A DNA stretch of 64,000 nt from the NCBI GenBank assembly GCA_023052935.1, contig CM041292.1:35346639-35410638 (forward strand), in the 5' to 3' direction. The DNA comes from Piezodorus guildinii (lineage: Eukaryota > Arthropoda > Insecta > Hemiptera > Pentatomidae). The notes under the pieces were generated by a model, which saw only the letters and a list, made by a program, of their open reading frames with translations, made no database searches and was not told the DNA's origin. A program made the position numbers and the translations under genes. Below are positions 19,400-32,290 of the stretch, piece by piece; the first letter of the stretch is position 1, and each line of letters starts with the position of its first letter.

Positions 19400-22300
19400 A
19401 CTTCTCTTCATTATCTACACACAGACAACCATTCTCATATCATTGCAATTTATTTATTACTAGAATGGCGGTCAATTAAGCTACCTCCTAATATTGACTA
19501 CTGTAGATGAGTTTAATCTATTTAGTTTCTTTGTAACTTTTCCCAATGGGATTATTAATTATATATCTTGGCAAATAACGAGTATTTTTCTCGGAATCCT
19601 ATGTAAACTTTACATGTTAATTTTGGGTGTTATTAGATCACTCCGAAAGCCGAAGATTTTAATATTTTTGGATTTGATTTCGTTCTGGTCATATTCGGAA
19701 TACATTTTTGGAATAAATAAGTTGTGAATAAACACTTATTCTCTTTTATTATTACTTATTCTCGAATTCAAGCAAGTTTCGAAAATAAGCTGTAACGTAT
19801 AAGCTCTTTGGAAATCGATTCTTAAGCCTTTGATTACTAGTTCTTAAACATTATCGTTCTTCCCATCCCCACCAGTAGTGGGGGTGAACCTCATCGTTTG
19901 TCTAGGCATTTAAACATATGGGCCGGATGGTTCAATGCGGTAGATAATGTCATAAATGTGGTAAATTTATGTGAAAGTGTTACTCGAATTCTGAACACTA
20001 TTAAGTTATATTTAGTTTCAATAGTTTGGAATTATTAATTGGTCATGTCCAATCTAATTGATTATAAAATATTGAAAAATTGCTGTTGTTGACATTTACA
20101 AACAGGTATCTCTACTTTATATATTTAGTTAAAATAGTTTCGTATTACAAAGATATGTTATATTCAATTTTCAAGAATACAAATTGTTCATTAACATTGC
20201 AAGGTTACTTTCTTATGATTGCATTTGTGCCTATTTTTGCTGTCACTAGCATTTACATTGCCAAAATGGTTACACAGTGCATTCAACCTGATTCACTAAG
20301 TTTATAGTAAACAAATTATATTAAGTATTTAATGTTATATCAATGAAGGGTGGTTTACCATTTTGGATATTTTTTTAAAAAGGTTTTATCATTCTCATTA
20401 TTACTGTTCTATTACTTTTTTTTTTAGTGTTTTGTTTAACAATTTGGACTGACCTTGGTACTTATTTTAGATTAATCTCTTTTTTTCAGAGAACTAATAT
20501 TGAAATTTCTCTTTTATTTTGTGGCATATTAAAAATAAGAAAAATTTTTTCTTTTTTTCTAAAACATTTTTCTAAATTTTTCATCATGGCATTACAATTC
20601 ATTTAGTTTAATTCGACTTTTATTTCATGAAATAATCTAATCGGCTACAGTTATATAAAACCCTAAATAAAAAGTTAAAAGTTTAATCAGCTTAATATAT
20701 GCATATGTATGTGTGTTTAATAAGTAAATCTTTTCTGTTTGAGTATTGTGGGAAAATTTACCTGAATATATTCATATTACATAAAATTATGTTTTGCCAC
20801 AGACTGTTTTTTGTGGTTATTTTCGCTCTCCAAAATTTATCCATGGTTCTTTAATTGAATATTTTTGGAACAAGTAATCAGCTAATTTAAAATTATACGA
20901 TTATTTTTTCTATTTTGCACACTTTCATACTATGCTGTGCGAATCTTTTATTATATATGTGTTATAATAAAAGATTTTTTGTTTTGCATCCATCTTTTGC
21001 ACATTTTGTAGATTGTTGGTCATAATTTAGTTAATATTCTAGATTACATATTAGCTTTACTTTTGAAATTACTATATAAAATCCAAAACTTGGTCTAATG
21101 TTTACTTGCCTGTTTCATATTTGTAGGATTTAATTTGTTACAGGAACAGCAACTTGATTAATTTTACTTTCATTATCATTAGTACTAAAAACAAAACATT
21201 GCATTTTATTCTTAGGTTTTTACTTATGCGTTTATTGAATGTATTTATTTTGTTATTAAATTATCACATTAGTTTTTCTGCTTCTATTGAAAAAATCTTA
21301 TCTTGATTGATCATGTGAGGTTAAAGAATAAGTATGTGAGCCAATTTAGTTCTAAATTAAATTTTTTCTCATATTGATAATTTTTTTTTTATATTGTTTT
21401 GTCTTCATCCATATTAAAAATTCATTATTAATCATTTACAGGCTAGTATGATGGATGAACCAGTAGGCTGATTGAAATTTAAACCCTTTTTAAGAACAAA
21501 TCCTCAGTATTTATCAAGGTATTTATGATTATTATTATTATTAATTATAAGCATGTTCTAAATTGATTAAAGTTTTAACTTATCCATTATTGATAAGCTG
21601 TCATTGCTCTGCATTATTTGAACAAATGAATTAATTCAATTGATTGAAATGAATTTATCAAAGTTGAAGCCTGAGTAACTTTTTTCCTGAAGTTAAATTA
21701 CGGGTCTTGAATATAAAATAATGGAAGATTATATCGAATATATGAAATACAACTATTTTATTTTTCAATTACATTTTTTTTTTCTTCTTAAAAATCATAC
21801 CTTAATTCCCTATACCAATTGACTCAGTATCTGAACCAATCTGTAAATCAGAATATTGAATTAATTTAAATGTTTCACAATTTTAATGTAGTTCATGACA
21901 TTTTTTTAAAAAGTTAAACTTTTATTTCAATTTCGCTAAAATACATTGATATTTTTCTTTTAACAATGGAACTATTAATTCTCATAAACTTTCAATTTAT
22001 TTTTTACTTTTTATTTATTTATTTTTTTAATTAAATGTATCCATCGTACTTTTATGTTTATGTTCTTATTAATGTAATCCCTTATATTTCTACTTATGTC
22101 TGCATCACTATGCTTCCGTGCAGAATGGAGTCAATTTCCTGTCCTTAATAGGCTCAACAACTTGTTATTGAAATGCCGTGTAATCTTCTATGAAAATTAA
22201 TCTTAATTTTCTTGTAACAGTTTTAAGTGGAAAGTAGTTTTAATGTTTTTCCATTAAAAAGGTTTTTACTGGTTTTAATATGGGGGTTATTATATTAATA

Positions 22301-24313
22301 AATAATCACAATAAGTAAATCGATCATTAAATTAAATTAAAAAAAAAAAGCACTGAAATGCTTTTTTTTTAAACTAAGTTTTTAATTCTACTTTCTTGTT
22401 TGGTTTAATATTTATATATTGTATATATAAATAATTATTTACTTAAATTTCAAACAATTACTGGTTTTATTTTCTTAAATTAAATCTTGATACATAAATA
22501 TTCTTGTCCAAATTTATTGATAACCTCTTTCCCAACTCAAACGCTATAAACATGTAGGAACTGTAATTAAATTTGGAAACAGCTTTAAATTTGTGCCACA
22601 TTAGATTTTAGTTAATAGCTTTGGTCTTTAACGCACACATTTTTTTTTTTTCAGTTTTATGTAAAAAGAAAGTTATTATGAGAAATTTAGCCCTTGGAAG
22701 GCAACACTTCCTTAAAGTGAATGTCATATTAAGTTTTGGCACTTAATGTTTGATGAAGTTAATGAAACTATAATAACTTAGTTTTTAACATAGCTTGAAA
22801 ATAAAGATAATATGCTAATTAGGGTTTGAATTAAAGGTCTATGAGATATTATCCTTGACAAATAGTATACAAATAATAATGCTATATGTCTCCATACACA
22901 CCATTTATTAATGGAATAATGACACTGAATATGCTTGATTAGCAATATTTCATTCAATTTATTGAAATTATGGTTTATATAATGAGGTTTTTTTTTTGGT
23001 TTTTTTGGAGTAACTCTTTTTTATTCAAACAACTTGTTCATTTTATTATTTTATTTATGGGTATGTGATCCCACCTTTCGTCTATTTTTATTATAGATTT
23101 AGGAAATGTGTTATTTTTTTCTGTTCCAGCTAGCATCTGAAGGTAAGCCATATTGTGACTTATAATATAGAAGCAGTGCGAGGTAAACATTTTTTTATAA
23201 AGAAACATTGTACGACATTCAGGATCTTGTTTTTTGTTCCTTTTAAAGTTTAACAATAATAAGTAGCTACAACAGAACATTATTCAATTTGAAATCAATA
23301 ATAATATAGGAAAATGACTATATATTTTTGTTTCCTAATGTTTTATTGGGATTAAACCTTAAAGTAGGTTTTTAAATATATCTTTTTGTTAATGAAGGCT
23401 TGTTGTTATTGCCATTGTTTTATAAGCCATCTCTGGTTTTGGTTGAATGAGTCCAAAATGCGATTATAAATAAATAAAGAATCAATAACTCCCTTTTTTT
23501 TTTAAATTTATTTTTCTTCAGTATCTACCACATTGTTTTTCAACATTTCAGGGTTTTGTCTCCATTGAATGTTGCTTCCTACAAAATTATAAAATAAAAT
23601 AAATCAAGAATGAATGGGTTATGTATTTATTTAAATCATGAAAATTAATATAATTTTGCTTCTTGGAAAATAGTTCCCATCGTTCACTCAAAAAAGCATA
23701 GTAATCCACAAAGTGCATTGAGTGATTTAGTTTGTTCTTAATTATAATTGAAGGATTAGTTTCTGACAACACTTTTAATGAGTGTCGGACAGTTATACAA
23801 GTTAAGAGATTTGGTGATATTTAACCTACAGGTTCATCTCTTACTTAATGTACCTATGGTGTTCATAGACATCCCTCAGAAAGGTTTCCAGACCCAAGAG
23901 TCAAACCCTGGCTATTATAAATGAAAATAAATTTTCTGGCTAAAGCTGGACTCAGAAATTGTCTATATATCATCGAAGAGTAATCCTGAACATATTAGTT
24001 AAATATGCAATGTTTTAAATTTTGTTTCCTGAAAACTTGCTTAATACTGTTCTGGTAAAATGGAATTCAAATTATTTTTCAAAATATATTTTTAAAGTAT
24101 ACCTAAATTGTCCCCAAAAAAGAAACCTTTTATTAGATTAGATTGTCTTAATATCAATGATTTGGATCTGACCATTAGAACCATGGTGACCAACTATGGT
24201 TAACTTTTATTAACAATTGTGTTTTTATTCTTCTTAGTTGTTTAATATTTTTGTTTTTGTTCAAGTGTATTTTGTCTCTTTTGGATCTGTTATCATTTAT
24301 AATTTTCATCATA
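19400..24313. other. Long AT-rich region without a supported gene
   Basis: About 4.9 kb with no ORF over 80 codons, no recognisable transposon ends and many homopolymer runs. It could be intergenic DNA or an upstream intron or 5' non-coding region of the GPCPD1-like gene. A GC-richer patch at about 19860-19950 (CCCCACCAGTAGTGGGGGTG, a small perfect-arm hairpin) stands out but has no assigned role. A poly-A/poly-T hairpin at 22341-22370 (AAAAAAAAGC..GCTTTTTTTT type) is also present. Confidence 0.5.
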
Positions 24314-26154
24314 CAGTGGGCATAAAAAATATTCATACCTGTTTTATTCGATGAAAATCTGTTAATTAACGTATTACTCATGAAAAAAATTATGATAATT
24401 GTAGTAAATATCATTGTTTATTAACTAAAATATTTTTAAAAAACAATTAGAGGCCTTTGCAATAAATTTTAACAAATTTATTTCCAAAAAAAGTATTCAT
24501 ACTGTACCAGTAGTCCTAATAATAATTTTAAAACTCATTAGCCGGGACTATATGCTTCAGTGATTAAGGTTTTTTTTTGTTTGCAAATCTTTCTTCTCTG
24601 CTTCATGCAACTGATTCCTTTCCGTTTTGTGTGTAAGAGCAATACCAAAATATAATCTGATGTCTTCTGCAATCTGGCAAGCCGTCAGTTTTGAATTTTA
24701 GGCTACTTTTCGAAAGATTTTATGGGATTCATGCAATGTCAGGGGTTGTTTTCTACCCGCACATTTTTATTGTAAACAGAGCCACTTTAAATTTTTTAAT
24801 TATATATTGTACTGTCACATGTCAAGCTTTTAACTTTATTCCAATACACTGATAACTAAAACCGTATTGAAATAAAGAAACAATTCTGTCTTAGTATGAG
24901 GAACTCAATTCTTGCTATTTGGAACCCAATTTCATGGAATTATCTTTTAATACTGAATCAAATTCCACCATTATTTCTTCTTATTTACTTAAACAAAGGA
25001 TCACGAAATAGGAGAAAATATTCCCCTCCTAACGAGTTTTGAATTTATTATTAAGATCATTGGTATTGTATAAATATTCTTTTTGGCAATAAATATGTTA
25101 AAATTTATTGTTACTTTTATTATATTGGATTCATATTGTTTTTACTTTCACTTACTATATATAGTAAGGGAAAGTATTGCGATCGTAAAAATTTTCGATT
25201 TCCAGTTTTCAACGGAAATACACATTTTAGGGTCCCCTGAGTCCGAATAACCAAGTCCTGCAAAAAGGTCTGTGTGTGTGTGGTAATTCCCAGGCGGAAA
25301 CGGTAGGTCCTCTGAAACTGAAATTTCATTATTAAGACAAATATACGCCCGAGACTTCACAAAATCTTTTTTATCAAAATCAGCTTACCAGAAGAGCCAC
25401 TTTATACCATGCATTTTGCACCTTTTTTCGATTTTCTCGAAAACTCGATTTTGTTTAAACTCCCTATATCGGTGTAAAATTTAATGGGCTTTAATATCAT
25501 TTAGGTTTCATATGGATTAAAATGTTCTGATAGGGCTTAAATGCCGATATTTTAAATTTTCTTTCTCTAAAGTACCTTTAATTTTGTTGATTCTATAAAA
25601 ATAACCATATTATCTTGTTACCACTGATGAAAAACAGGTAAATTTATAAATTGAATGAATTTGATACCCAACTAAAGGAGAAAACTGAAAAAATATATTT
25701 TTTATGCAATTTTTTGTTTTTGAACATAAGAACAGTAATATACATGTGTGATATACCGTTGGAAAGCTTGAGATTTTAGAAAAAATATTATCTCATACAC
25801 AAACTTTTAAAAATTAGTAGAGAGTGTTGAAAAGCCGATAAAACTAAGTGATTATTTTAGATGATAATATAATAGATTTTTTTATAAAACACATGTTTCT
25901 ATATAAATTCAATTTAATTAATTTGTTAATGGTTTCACTCATTTTTATCTCTAACTGTATTTGAAAATTCTTTTATTGATTCTAAAAACGAAGGTAAGTG
26001 AAAGTCGTGTGTTGCCCGCACCAGATTTTTGTATATTTTAATTAATGAACAATGATATTTACTACAATAACCGTAATTTTTTTTATGAGCCATACGTTAA
26101 TTGAACTATTTTTATCGAATAAACTAGGTATTTGAATTTTTTTTTTGCCCGCTG
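24314..26154 (-). mobile_element. Tc1-like DNA transposon, decayed, with nested family R copy
   Basis: Terminal inverted repeats of about 110 bp start CAGTGGGCATAAAAAATATT at 24314 and, from the right end, CAGCGGGCAAAAAAAAAATT at 26154. TA dinucleotides flank both sides (24312-24313 and 26155-26156). Between 24870 and 24570 the minus strand gives damaged frames of a Tc1 transposase N-terminal region: the first helix-turn-helix (TVQYIIKKFK), a KQPLTLHES linker and NSKLTACQIAEDI of the second helix-turn-helix. The catalytic DDE part is missing. A family R copy is inserted at 25145-26035, immediately next to the right terminal repeat. Confidence 0.8.
25145..26035 (+). repeat. Repeat family R, longest copy
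   Basis: It begins CTTTCACTTACTATATATAG, itself a hairpin with GTAAGGGAAAG, and runs to GGTAAGTGAAAGTCGTGTG and TTGCCCGCACCAGATTTTT. The CTTTCACTTAC start and the GTAAGTGAAAG near the end are inverted, so the element may have 11-bp terminal repeats with extra sequence outside one of them. No ORF over 75 codons. Related copies lie at 2176-2652, 2838-2976, 6984-7462 and 48050-48735. Confidence 0.7.
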
Positions 26155-26501
26155 TATATGTCGACTTCTGTTTCTGTCTGTATGTCTGTTTATCATTTGG
26201 CACTGTATTGGACAATGTTTTTTTTTATGATATAGAAGAACTTTATGGTATATAGCGATAATATATGTAACAAATGTGTGTAAACATAATTTCATTTTAT
26301 TCAATCCTCTAATATTTAAACAGCACTATTGTTTTCTGTTTGAATGTTTATACATTTTAGATAATGTTTTCCTTTTTATAAATTTATTATATTTCTAATC
26401 AAATGAACTAATTAATAAATCAATACATTTAGATTTACAAATAATTTTTTGCTTGGTAGAAAACTGCAAAATTGTATGCTCAACAAGATGAAATATTTTA
26501 G

Positions 26502-26803
26502 AACGAAAAAGAATCGGAAAAAATGATGCGATGGTGGAACAACGAGGCCTACATGAAGAAGAAAGCAGAAGCGGAGCCCCAAGATGAAATTGCGGGTGAT
26601 AATGGTCAACCATTGGAAAAAGTGTCCTATTTGGATGAGGAAGTCTATGATAAGGTAGTGAGGCCATGGGTCTTCAGGGTACGGGCGGAAGTTTGTCGTG
26701 GAGAAGTGGTCTGTGTTACTGGGAATTGTGATATTCTTGGCAACTGGAAGCACAACCAAGTTCTAGTCTTAACTCAGGAGAAAGATGAATCTGATGACGA
26801 AGG
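26502..26803 (+). CDS. GPCPD1: GPCPD1-like gene, exon A (N-terminus and start of CBM20 domain)
   Basis: This exon opens a glycerophosphocholine phosphodiesterase (GPCPD1/GDE5 family), a cytosolic enzyme that hydrolyses glycerophosphocholine to glycerol-3-phosphate and choline. From the ATG at 26523 it gives an acidic 48-residue leader and then the start of a CBM20 starch-binding-type domain, with WVFRVRAEV.RGEVVCVTG and LGNW as hallmark residues. An in-frame TAG at 26499-26501 supports 26523 as the initiator. However, TTTTAG at 26496-26501 is also a possible splice acceptor, so an upstream exon cannot be excluded. The donor is GTAAAT at 26804 and the exon ends in phase 2. Function is by family; the match is from recognised sequence, not a search. 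Confidence 0.85.
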
Positions 26804-27959
26804 GTAAATATCATCATTTATTTATTCTTACTTGATTTTTAATTAGCATGATTTATATAAACATCATTCGTTCTTAAAAAGTTGCATATTCTGTCTAATA
26901 TAATTTTTTTCTTAACATTGCTAATACTTGGATGTCAAGTTGCATTAGATCAAAGTAAGTTTAGATTTGCAATAAATATTATCATTGAAGAGGTAGGGGT
27001 ACTCACAAGCTTCGTTATATCATGTTATCTGTGTAATTCGTTAAATCTTATCTTGTGTTTTAGGCCATAATTTTGTCTGAACTTTGATTTGCTGCTGGCT
27101 GAGGTGCATGTGGTATTTTTGTTGTTGTTTATTGAAATAGCTACCGATAGACAATAGATAATACCATAAACATGAGATTAAAATAAAATATAATATAGTT
27201 TTACTACTTTACTACTTATAGTGATTCTTAACTATTTATGCAGTATTTGATGGAACTTATACTAATTTGCTTAAGATTCTAAATTTATTTTATCATATAA
27301 AATTATGAGTACCCATAATAATCCTATTTGCTATTTTTACTTTAAAGCAACTAAAATACTCCTTTACTAGCTTTTTTGTAGTTTATATTAAGTAGAACAT
27401 TATTTAAGGTAATACCTTTATGTATGTGTAAGAGTAAAATAAAAAATACAACTAAAAACTACTGCAATATATGATTTTGTCTGAAATATTTGAATAATAT
27501 TACATGAAATGTCTGATTTTTTAAAACTTAATTAATCTTTATGGAGGAGTAAATTGTTGCCTGTTGATTCCTATTAAAATATTTACCATCTGTAATAAAT
27601 ACTCGTTAATTTTTTTAGTTGCAAACTATGTTTGTTTTTTCCTAAGTAGGCATACAGAATTTATTATAATTTTAATTATGCCCAAGGAAGCACCACAATT
27701 TCTGAACGATTTTTTTTCATTAGTACAAACTCAGTCATTCCATCAGTCGCTGCCCAGTAAGCCAGGGATATTAATCATGCGTTCGGTGTGGAAATTTCTA
27801 ATAAAAGAACCATCCGCCATTAGTTTTATAAATTTACTTTAGGAAAATCTGTCCCATGGATGACCTCTAACATCAATGGAAGGCAAAGATCTTAGGAAAG
27901 CTGTGGACCTCAATGCCAACCAATAGATTCTGAATTCAATGAGAAAAAATGAATTAAAA

Positions 27960-28900
27960 TAAAATTTCCTGATCCATAACACTTTACATTTTTTCTCTAT
28001 TATCAATAATAACCAAGTTATCCGGGAGTCACATCTCTTATAAGTTGTAGCTTGACCATATAAGATTTTTTCTTTTTTTCCTTCTCTTTGTTCATCGTGT
28101 TCTCTTGATCTCAAAAATCTTTTCGATTTTTCTTCATCTTCAGTAATAACCAATTTTGGGTGAAATTACACCTATTATAATTTGTGACTTGAATATACAG
28201 ATAATAATAAATATAGTTTTTTTTAATTATTATTATCGCACTATACTGATTCCAAAACTCTATACATATTTTTCTCTATGTTCAAAATAACTGAGTAATT
28301 ATAATTATAATTTTCTCTTTTTTTATAATTATTCTTGGTTATTTGATTAAAAAACACTTAAAAAGTTTTTCTCTGTCTTCAAAAATAACTGAATTATGGG
28401 CGTTTATATGAGCAAGATTTCAATTTTTTTCCTTTTTCTTTTTTATCACGCTTTACTGATTCTAAAACTCTTAACACATTATTTTCTATCTTTAAAAAGT
28501 AACTGAGTTATGGGCGTATTTATGGATCAAATTTCAATTTGTTTTCTATCTTCGAAAATAACTGAGTTATTGAATTAAATCACTTTTAATCTGCCGCCAT
28601 TTTAAAAATAACCTGCTGATAACAATGTCTAGGTATTAGGATCATCGTTGCATGCCCTTGTATTTTTGTGCCGAATTAAAAAAAAAATTGGTCCATTAGT
28701 TTTGGAGAAATGCCATGGACGGCCACAAACGGATATTTTTTTTTTTGCTCGTTATTCGGGTTCTACGGGTCTTGAAACACAAGCCTTCAAATTTTTATGG
28801 GGGATACTTTTTTTTTTTTTTTTGGTTGATTACATATGTTCATTATTGAAAATAATAAACCAACAGTCAAAAAGTACTTTGGGGAGTTGTTTTTGACTAC
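27960..28900 (+). repeat. Dispersed repeat D2, copy 2, with degenerate internal repeats
   Basis: 28540-28890 is collinear with the D2 copy at 8940-9600, minus its SINE. Upstream of it the phrase TCTTCAAAAATAACTGAGTT and variants recur near 28010, 28287, 28384, 28500 and 28556, often preceded by CTGATTC.AAAACTCT. The element thus contains irregular degenerate tandem repeats. No coding sequence. Confidence 0.6.
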
Positions 28901-29024
28901 TTTTTAGCCAAATATCAGTGGAAATGCTCCTAGTCTGGACAACAAGACTGGAGGATATTTGTGGTACTTAATTAGAACTACCAATTAAGAATATCTGTAG
29001 CTATATGTTCACCTGTCTAATAAT

Positions 29025-29274
29025 TAAGGGTGGGCATAATCGAATGATCGTCATAATCGGACTTCGATGATTTAAATAATCGAATGATTAGTATGCATTG
29101 TGAGAAACGATTTATGTGATGAGCAATAATCCCTCCTTATAATCCCTCGATTATCGTTAAACAGTTCAGTTCGAATGATCATTCGCTTATCCACACCGCT
29201 TAATCTGATAATCGATTAATCCGAATGATTGCAATAATTGAATAATCCGATAATCGTCATTATACCCATCCCTA
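29025..29274. mobile_element. hAT-type MITE (250 bp) with 8-bp target-site duplication
   Basis: Ends are TAAGGGTGGGCATAATCG and, in reverse, TAGGGATGGGTATAATGA. The target-site duplication is a perfect CTAATAAT at 29017-29024 and 29275-29282. An 8-bp duplication and TAGGGATGGG-type termini fit the hAT superfamily. The interior is rich in the palindromic motif AATCGAATGATT and its inversions, and no ORF exists. Confidence 0.85.
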
Positions 29275-30086
29275 CTAATAATCCTCTGGCTACTGTACTA
29301 CATGGATTAAAGTGTGAGTCTGGTTAGCTAAAATAAAAAGATGAATGACTTTTTTTATGATGTGGTTAATGAACATTGAAGTTCACTATTCCTCCAAATT
29401 ATCTTCAATAGTGTATTATTTAGTTTTATGAATAATAAGCAAATCAGTTAATACCTTAATCACTAAGGCCCGGTTGCACCAACAGCCTGTGTTAAAGTTA
29501 ACTTTTGTTGTTAACTAACCCGGGTTAAAAGCTAATCATGATTAAAGTTTTTGTCCAGTTGCACCCACAAATTTTTAATTCGAGTTAGTTAACATGGGTT
29601 AGCGCGGGACGTCATCATATTCGTGACGTATTTAACAACTCCAAACCCTCTAGACAGAGACAGTTAGGTTATATTGAAATGATTGTTTTACTCTGCCGAT
29701 TAATATATATTAATACAATAATGGATATAATTAGTTGACCGTTGAGAATTAATAATGAAACATTTTAAGATCTATTGAATATCAAGGAAGCTGGATTGAA
29801 TTGTGAAACCAGACAGACAATGAGTATCTAAATGGAATAAAAACTATAGTATATAAAATGTTATTAGATGTATTCGAAAAAAATAATAAATTAAATCAAG
29901 TACAATGAAATTAAAAATGAACCCAGGACAAAAAACCTTAACGTTAATAACAATAAATTGATCAATAATAAACCAAAAATTGATGACAATAAATAGTAAA
30001 ACCTAAACAAAAAACTATAACAGATCTTTACCAGAATGAAAATAATAAAAAAACAATTATAGGTAATATCAATAATGCGATAAGAC

Positions 30087-31000
30087 ATGATAAGTGGAAG
30101 AAATAGAAATATATACCATAATCAAAAAATGCAATTTATACCTCATCTATCCAAAGAAATTAAGAGAACACTTGTTGAATTTAATTCACCACAGACAAAA
30201 TTAGGGCTATATAACCATAATAAACTAAGTAATCATTTATCAAACATTAAAGATTTTACCACACGAAAAACTGAATGTTATTTATAAAATAAATTGTATA
30301 GATTGTGATAAGATATACATAGGAGAAACCTCTAAAAAGATCACAACTAGAGTCAAACAACACAGCAATAATTGTAAAAATATAAACACTACAGCATTTG
30401 CACAACACAGTCTTCAGCTTAATCACAATTTTGATTTTGAAAAACCTACAATATTGGATATAGAAAAACAATCGAATCTATATATAAACAAAAATATAAA
30501 AGATACCATAAATTATAAAACAGATTGAAAACACCTCTCACAAGCAGTTCTTGCTACAATTGGGAAATTAAAATTTGTAAACCTTACCTTAGTGACCTAT
30601 ATTTAATAATAAATCAGTGTATACTTACTACAGTAAATAGTATGACCCTAATTCATCAGGGGCCAAAGAATATGTCAGTTAAATGGGTATTTTTTCCTTA
30701 GTGTTAATTTAAAAAACAAACCAATTTTATGACATAAATTTTTGACAAAATTTTAATCAAAAATGGATAATTTTTTTAATTTTAAATGAATTTCTGGTAA
30801 ATATAATTTTTTTGTAACATTGTTATGCATATTTTTGGTAATGTTTTTAGTTAATATTTAAAAAGTTATTTTATAATGTTAATTGATAATTTTTTGATGT
30901 ATTTTAGTGAGTCCTGATGATGGGGAAGGCCCTCGAAATGTTGGCTCGTTTTAAAGTTAATTGTAATAAACTGTTTTGGGAAGATTTAGAAACCTACAAA
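30087..31000 (+). pseudogene. Penelope-like element, C-terminal part with GIY-YIG domain
   Basis: Damaged frames contain the linker typical of Penelope-like elements (HNKLSNHLSNIKD) and then CIDCDKIYIGETSKKITTRV followed by KQH, the GIY-YIG nuclease signature. The RT part is absent and stops and frameshifts are present. The 3' non-coding region ends in CCTGATGATGGGGAAGGCCC and TCGAAATGTTGGCTCG, a hammerhead-like core discussed in the findings. Confidence 0.75.
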
Positions 31001-31200
31001 TTATTTATTATCATTTTTCATTCTTCCAATTAACCTATTTTTATTATTAATCAATTTACTGAATTAGAGGGAAAAAAAATATGTAAATAAAATACAAAAA
31101 TCAGACTTTATTGATAAATATAAACAAATAAATTACCACTTGACAACAAAAGAGGGAAAGGTTAATTGATTTAATAACACAGATTGCAATTTATACAAAA

Positions 31201-32290
31201 TTATGTCATTTCCTTTGATCTTGAAAAATTTGTGTCGACAAGTGCTCTGTGAAAAGCTATATCACTTTCACATATAATTTCTGATGGTGAAACAACATCA
31301 GGAAAGTAATCTTCTGGTTCTGGTACGTTGTAGATGTCCTGGGTTTCTATTGCAATGTTGTGGAGGACAGCTACAGCTACAATAATATTTAGGGCTTTTT
31401 TTGGATCCATTCGAATTCCATTGGCAAGGCAAGGAAATCTTCTTTCCATAAAACTGAACGCTCTCTCAATGATTGTTTGATTTTTGTGTGACAATTGATT
31501 TTTCTTCAGCAGTATTTGTTGGGTTTAAAATTGGTGTCAGTAAATATGTTTTGCAGCCATAACTACTATCTCCTAGAAGCCAAAAATCTCCAAATTCTCT
31601 TGACTCAAATCTCACTCGTAATGCACTTTAATTGAAAATCCAACTGTCATGCACAGAGTCAGGATTTTCAAGTTCCCATTGCACACTACTTGTATATTTA
31701 ATGAAAACCACCCTTTTCTATTTCTAAATAGTTTTGTATTAGCTCCACTTAGAGACTGGATTTTAATATGAGTGCAGTCAATCGCACCAATTACTCAAAG
31801 AAAACATTTTATCCTGTAGAAATCTGACACTGTTTTGTTTTTATCAACTTCTGTTACAGACATTTTAATTAAATCACTTGACTTCCTGGCTATTAATGCT
31901 GTTATGCGTGGAATAATTCTATAAACTGTAGATTTATCAATATTAATGATGTCGCTAAGAACCTGCTGGTAACTACTAGTAGCATAATACCTCTTGAGGT
32001 TAAGTAGAATATGATGCAAAATCATTAATACTAAAAAGGTCAATCATATTTAGCACTGTTTCTTTTTGAAATCTATACCTTCTTATGAATTCCACATCTT
32101 CCTAAATTTCAAAAAGATTCCTCCTTACTTTGTAAACCTTGTTCCTAGGAAGTATATTTACCAGTTGTATTATTTCTTCATCTGATGTTGATGAGTATTC
32201 ATCTGAAGAGATTGTGTTCATTTTTCTTCGGTGTAATAGGATAAATATCACGAAAATATTCAGAAAAAAACAAACTGAAACTGACACAAA
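31201..32290 (-). pseudogene. HARBI1-like transposase pseudogene
   Basis: Minus-strand pieces in shifted frames together cover a DDE_Tnp_4 (HARBI1) transposase. They are an acidic N-terminus and RRYRFQKETVLNMIDLF near 32080, a helix-turn-helix-like LSDIINIDKSTVYRIIPRI at 31950, GAIDCTHIKI near 31780 carrying the first catalytic Asp, and the C-terminal PKKALNIIVAVAVLHNIA at about 31400. At least three frameshifts or stops break the gene, so no active enzyme is made. Confidence 0.8.

Noticed and set aside
20080..20307. Hydrophobic 75-codon frame as a small membrane protein gene
   Set aside because: Its composition is that expected of AT-rich random DNA (Leu, Ile, Phe and Tyr codons), and it has no supporting context.
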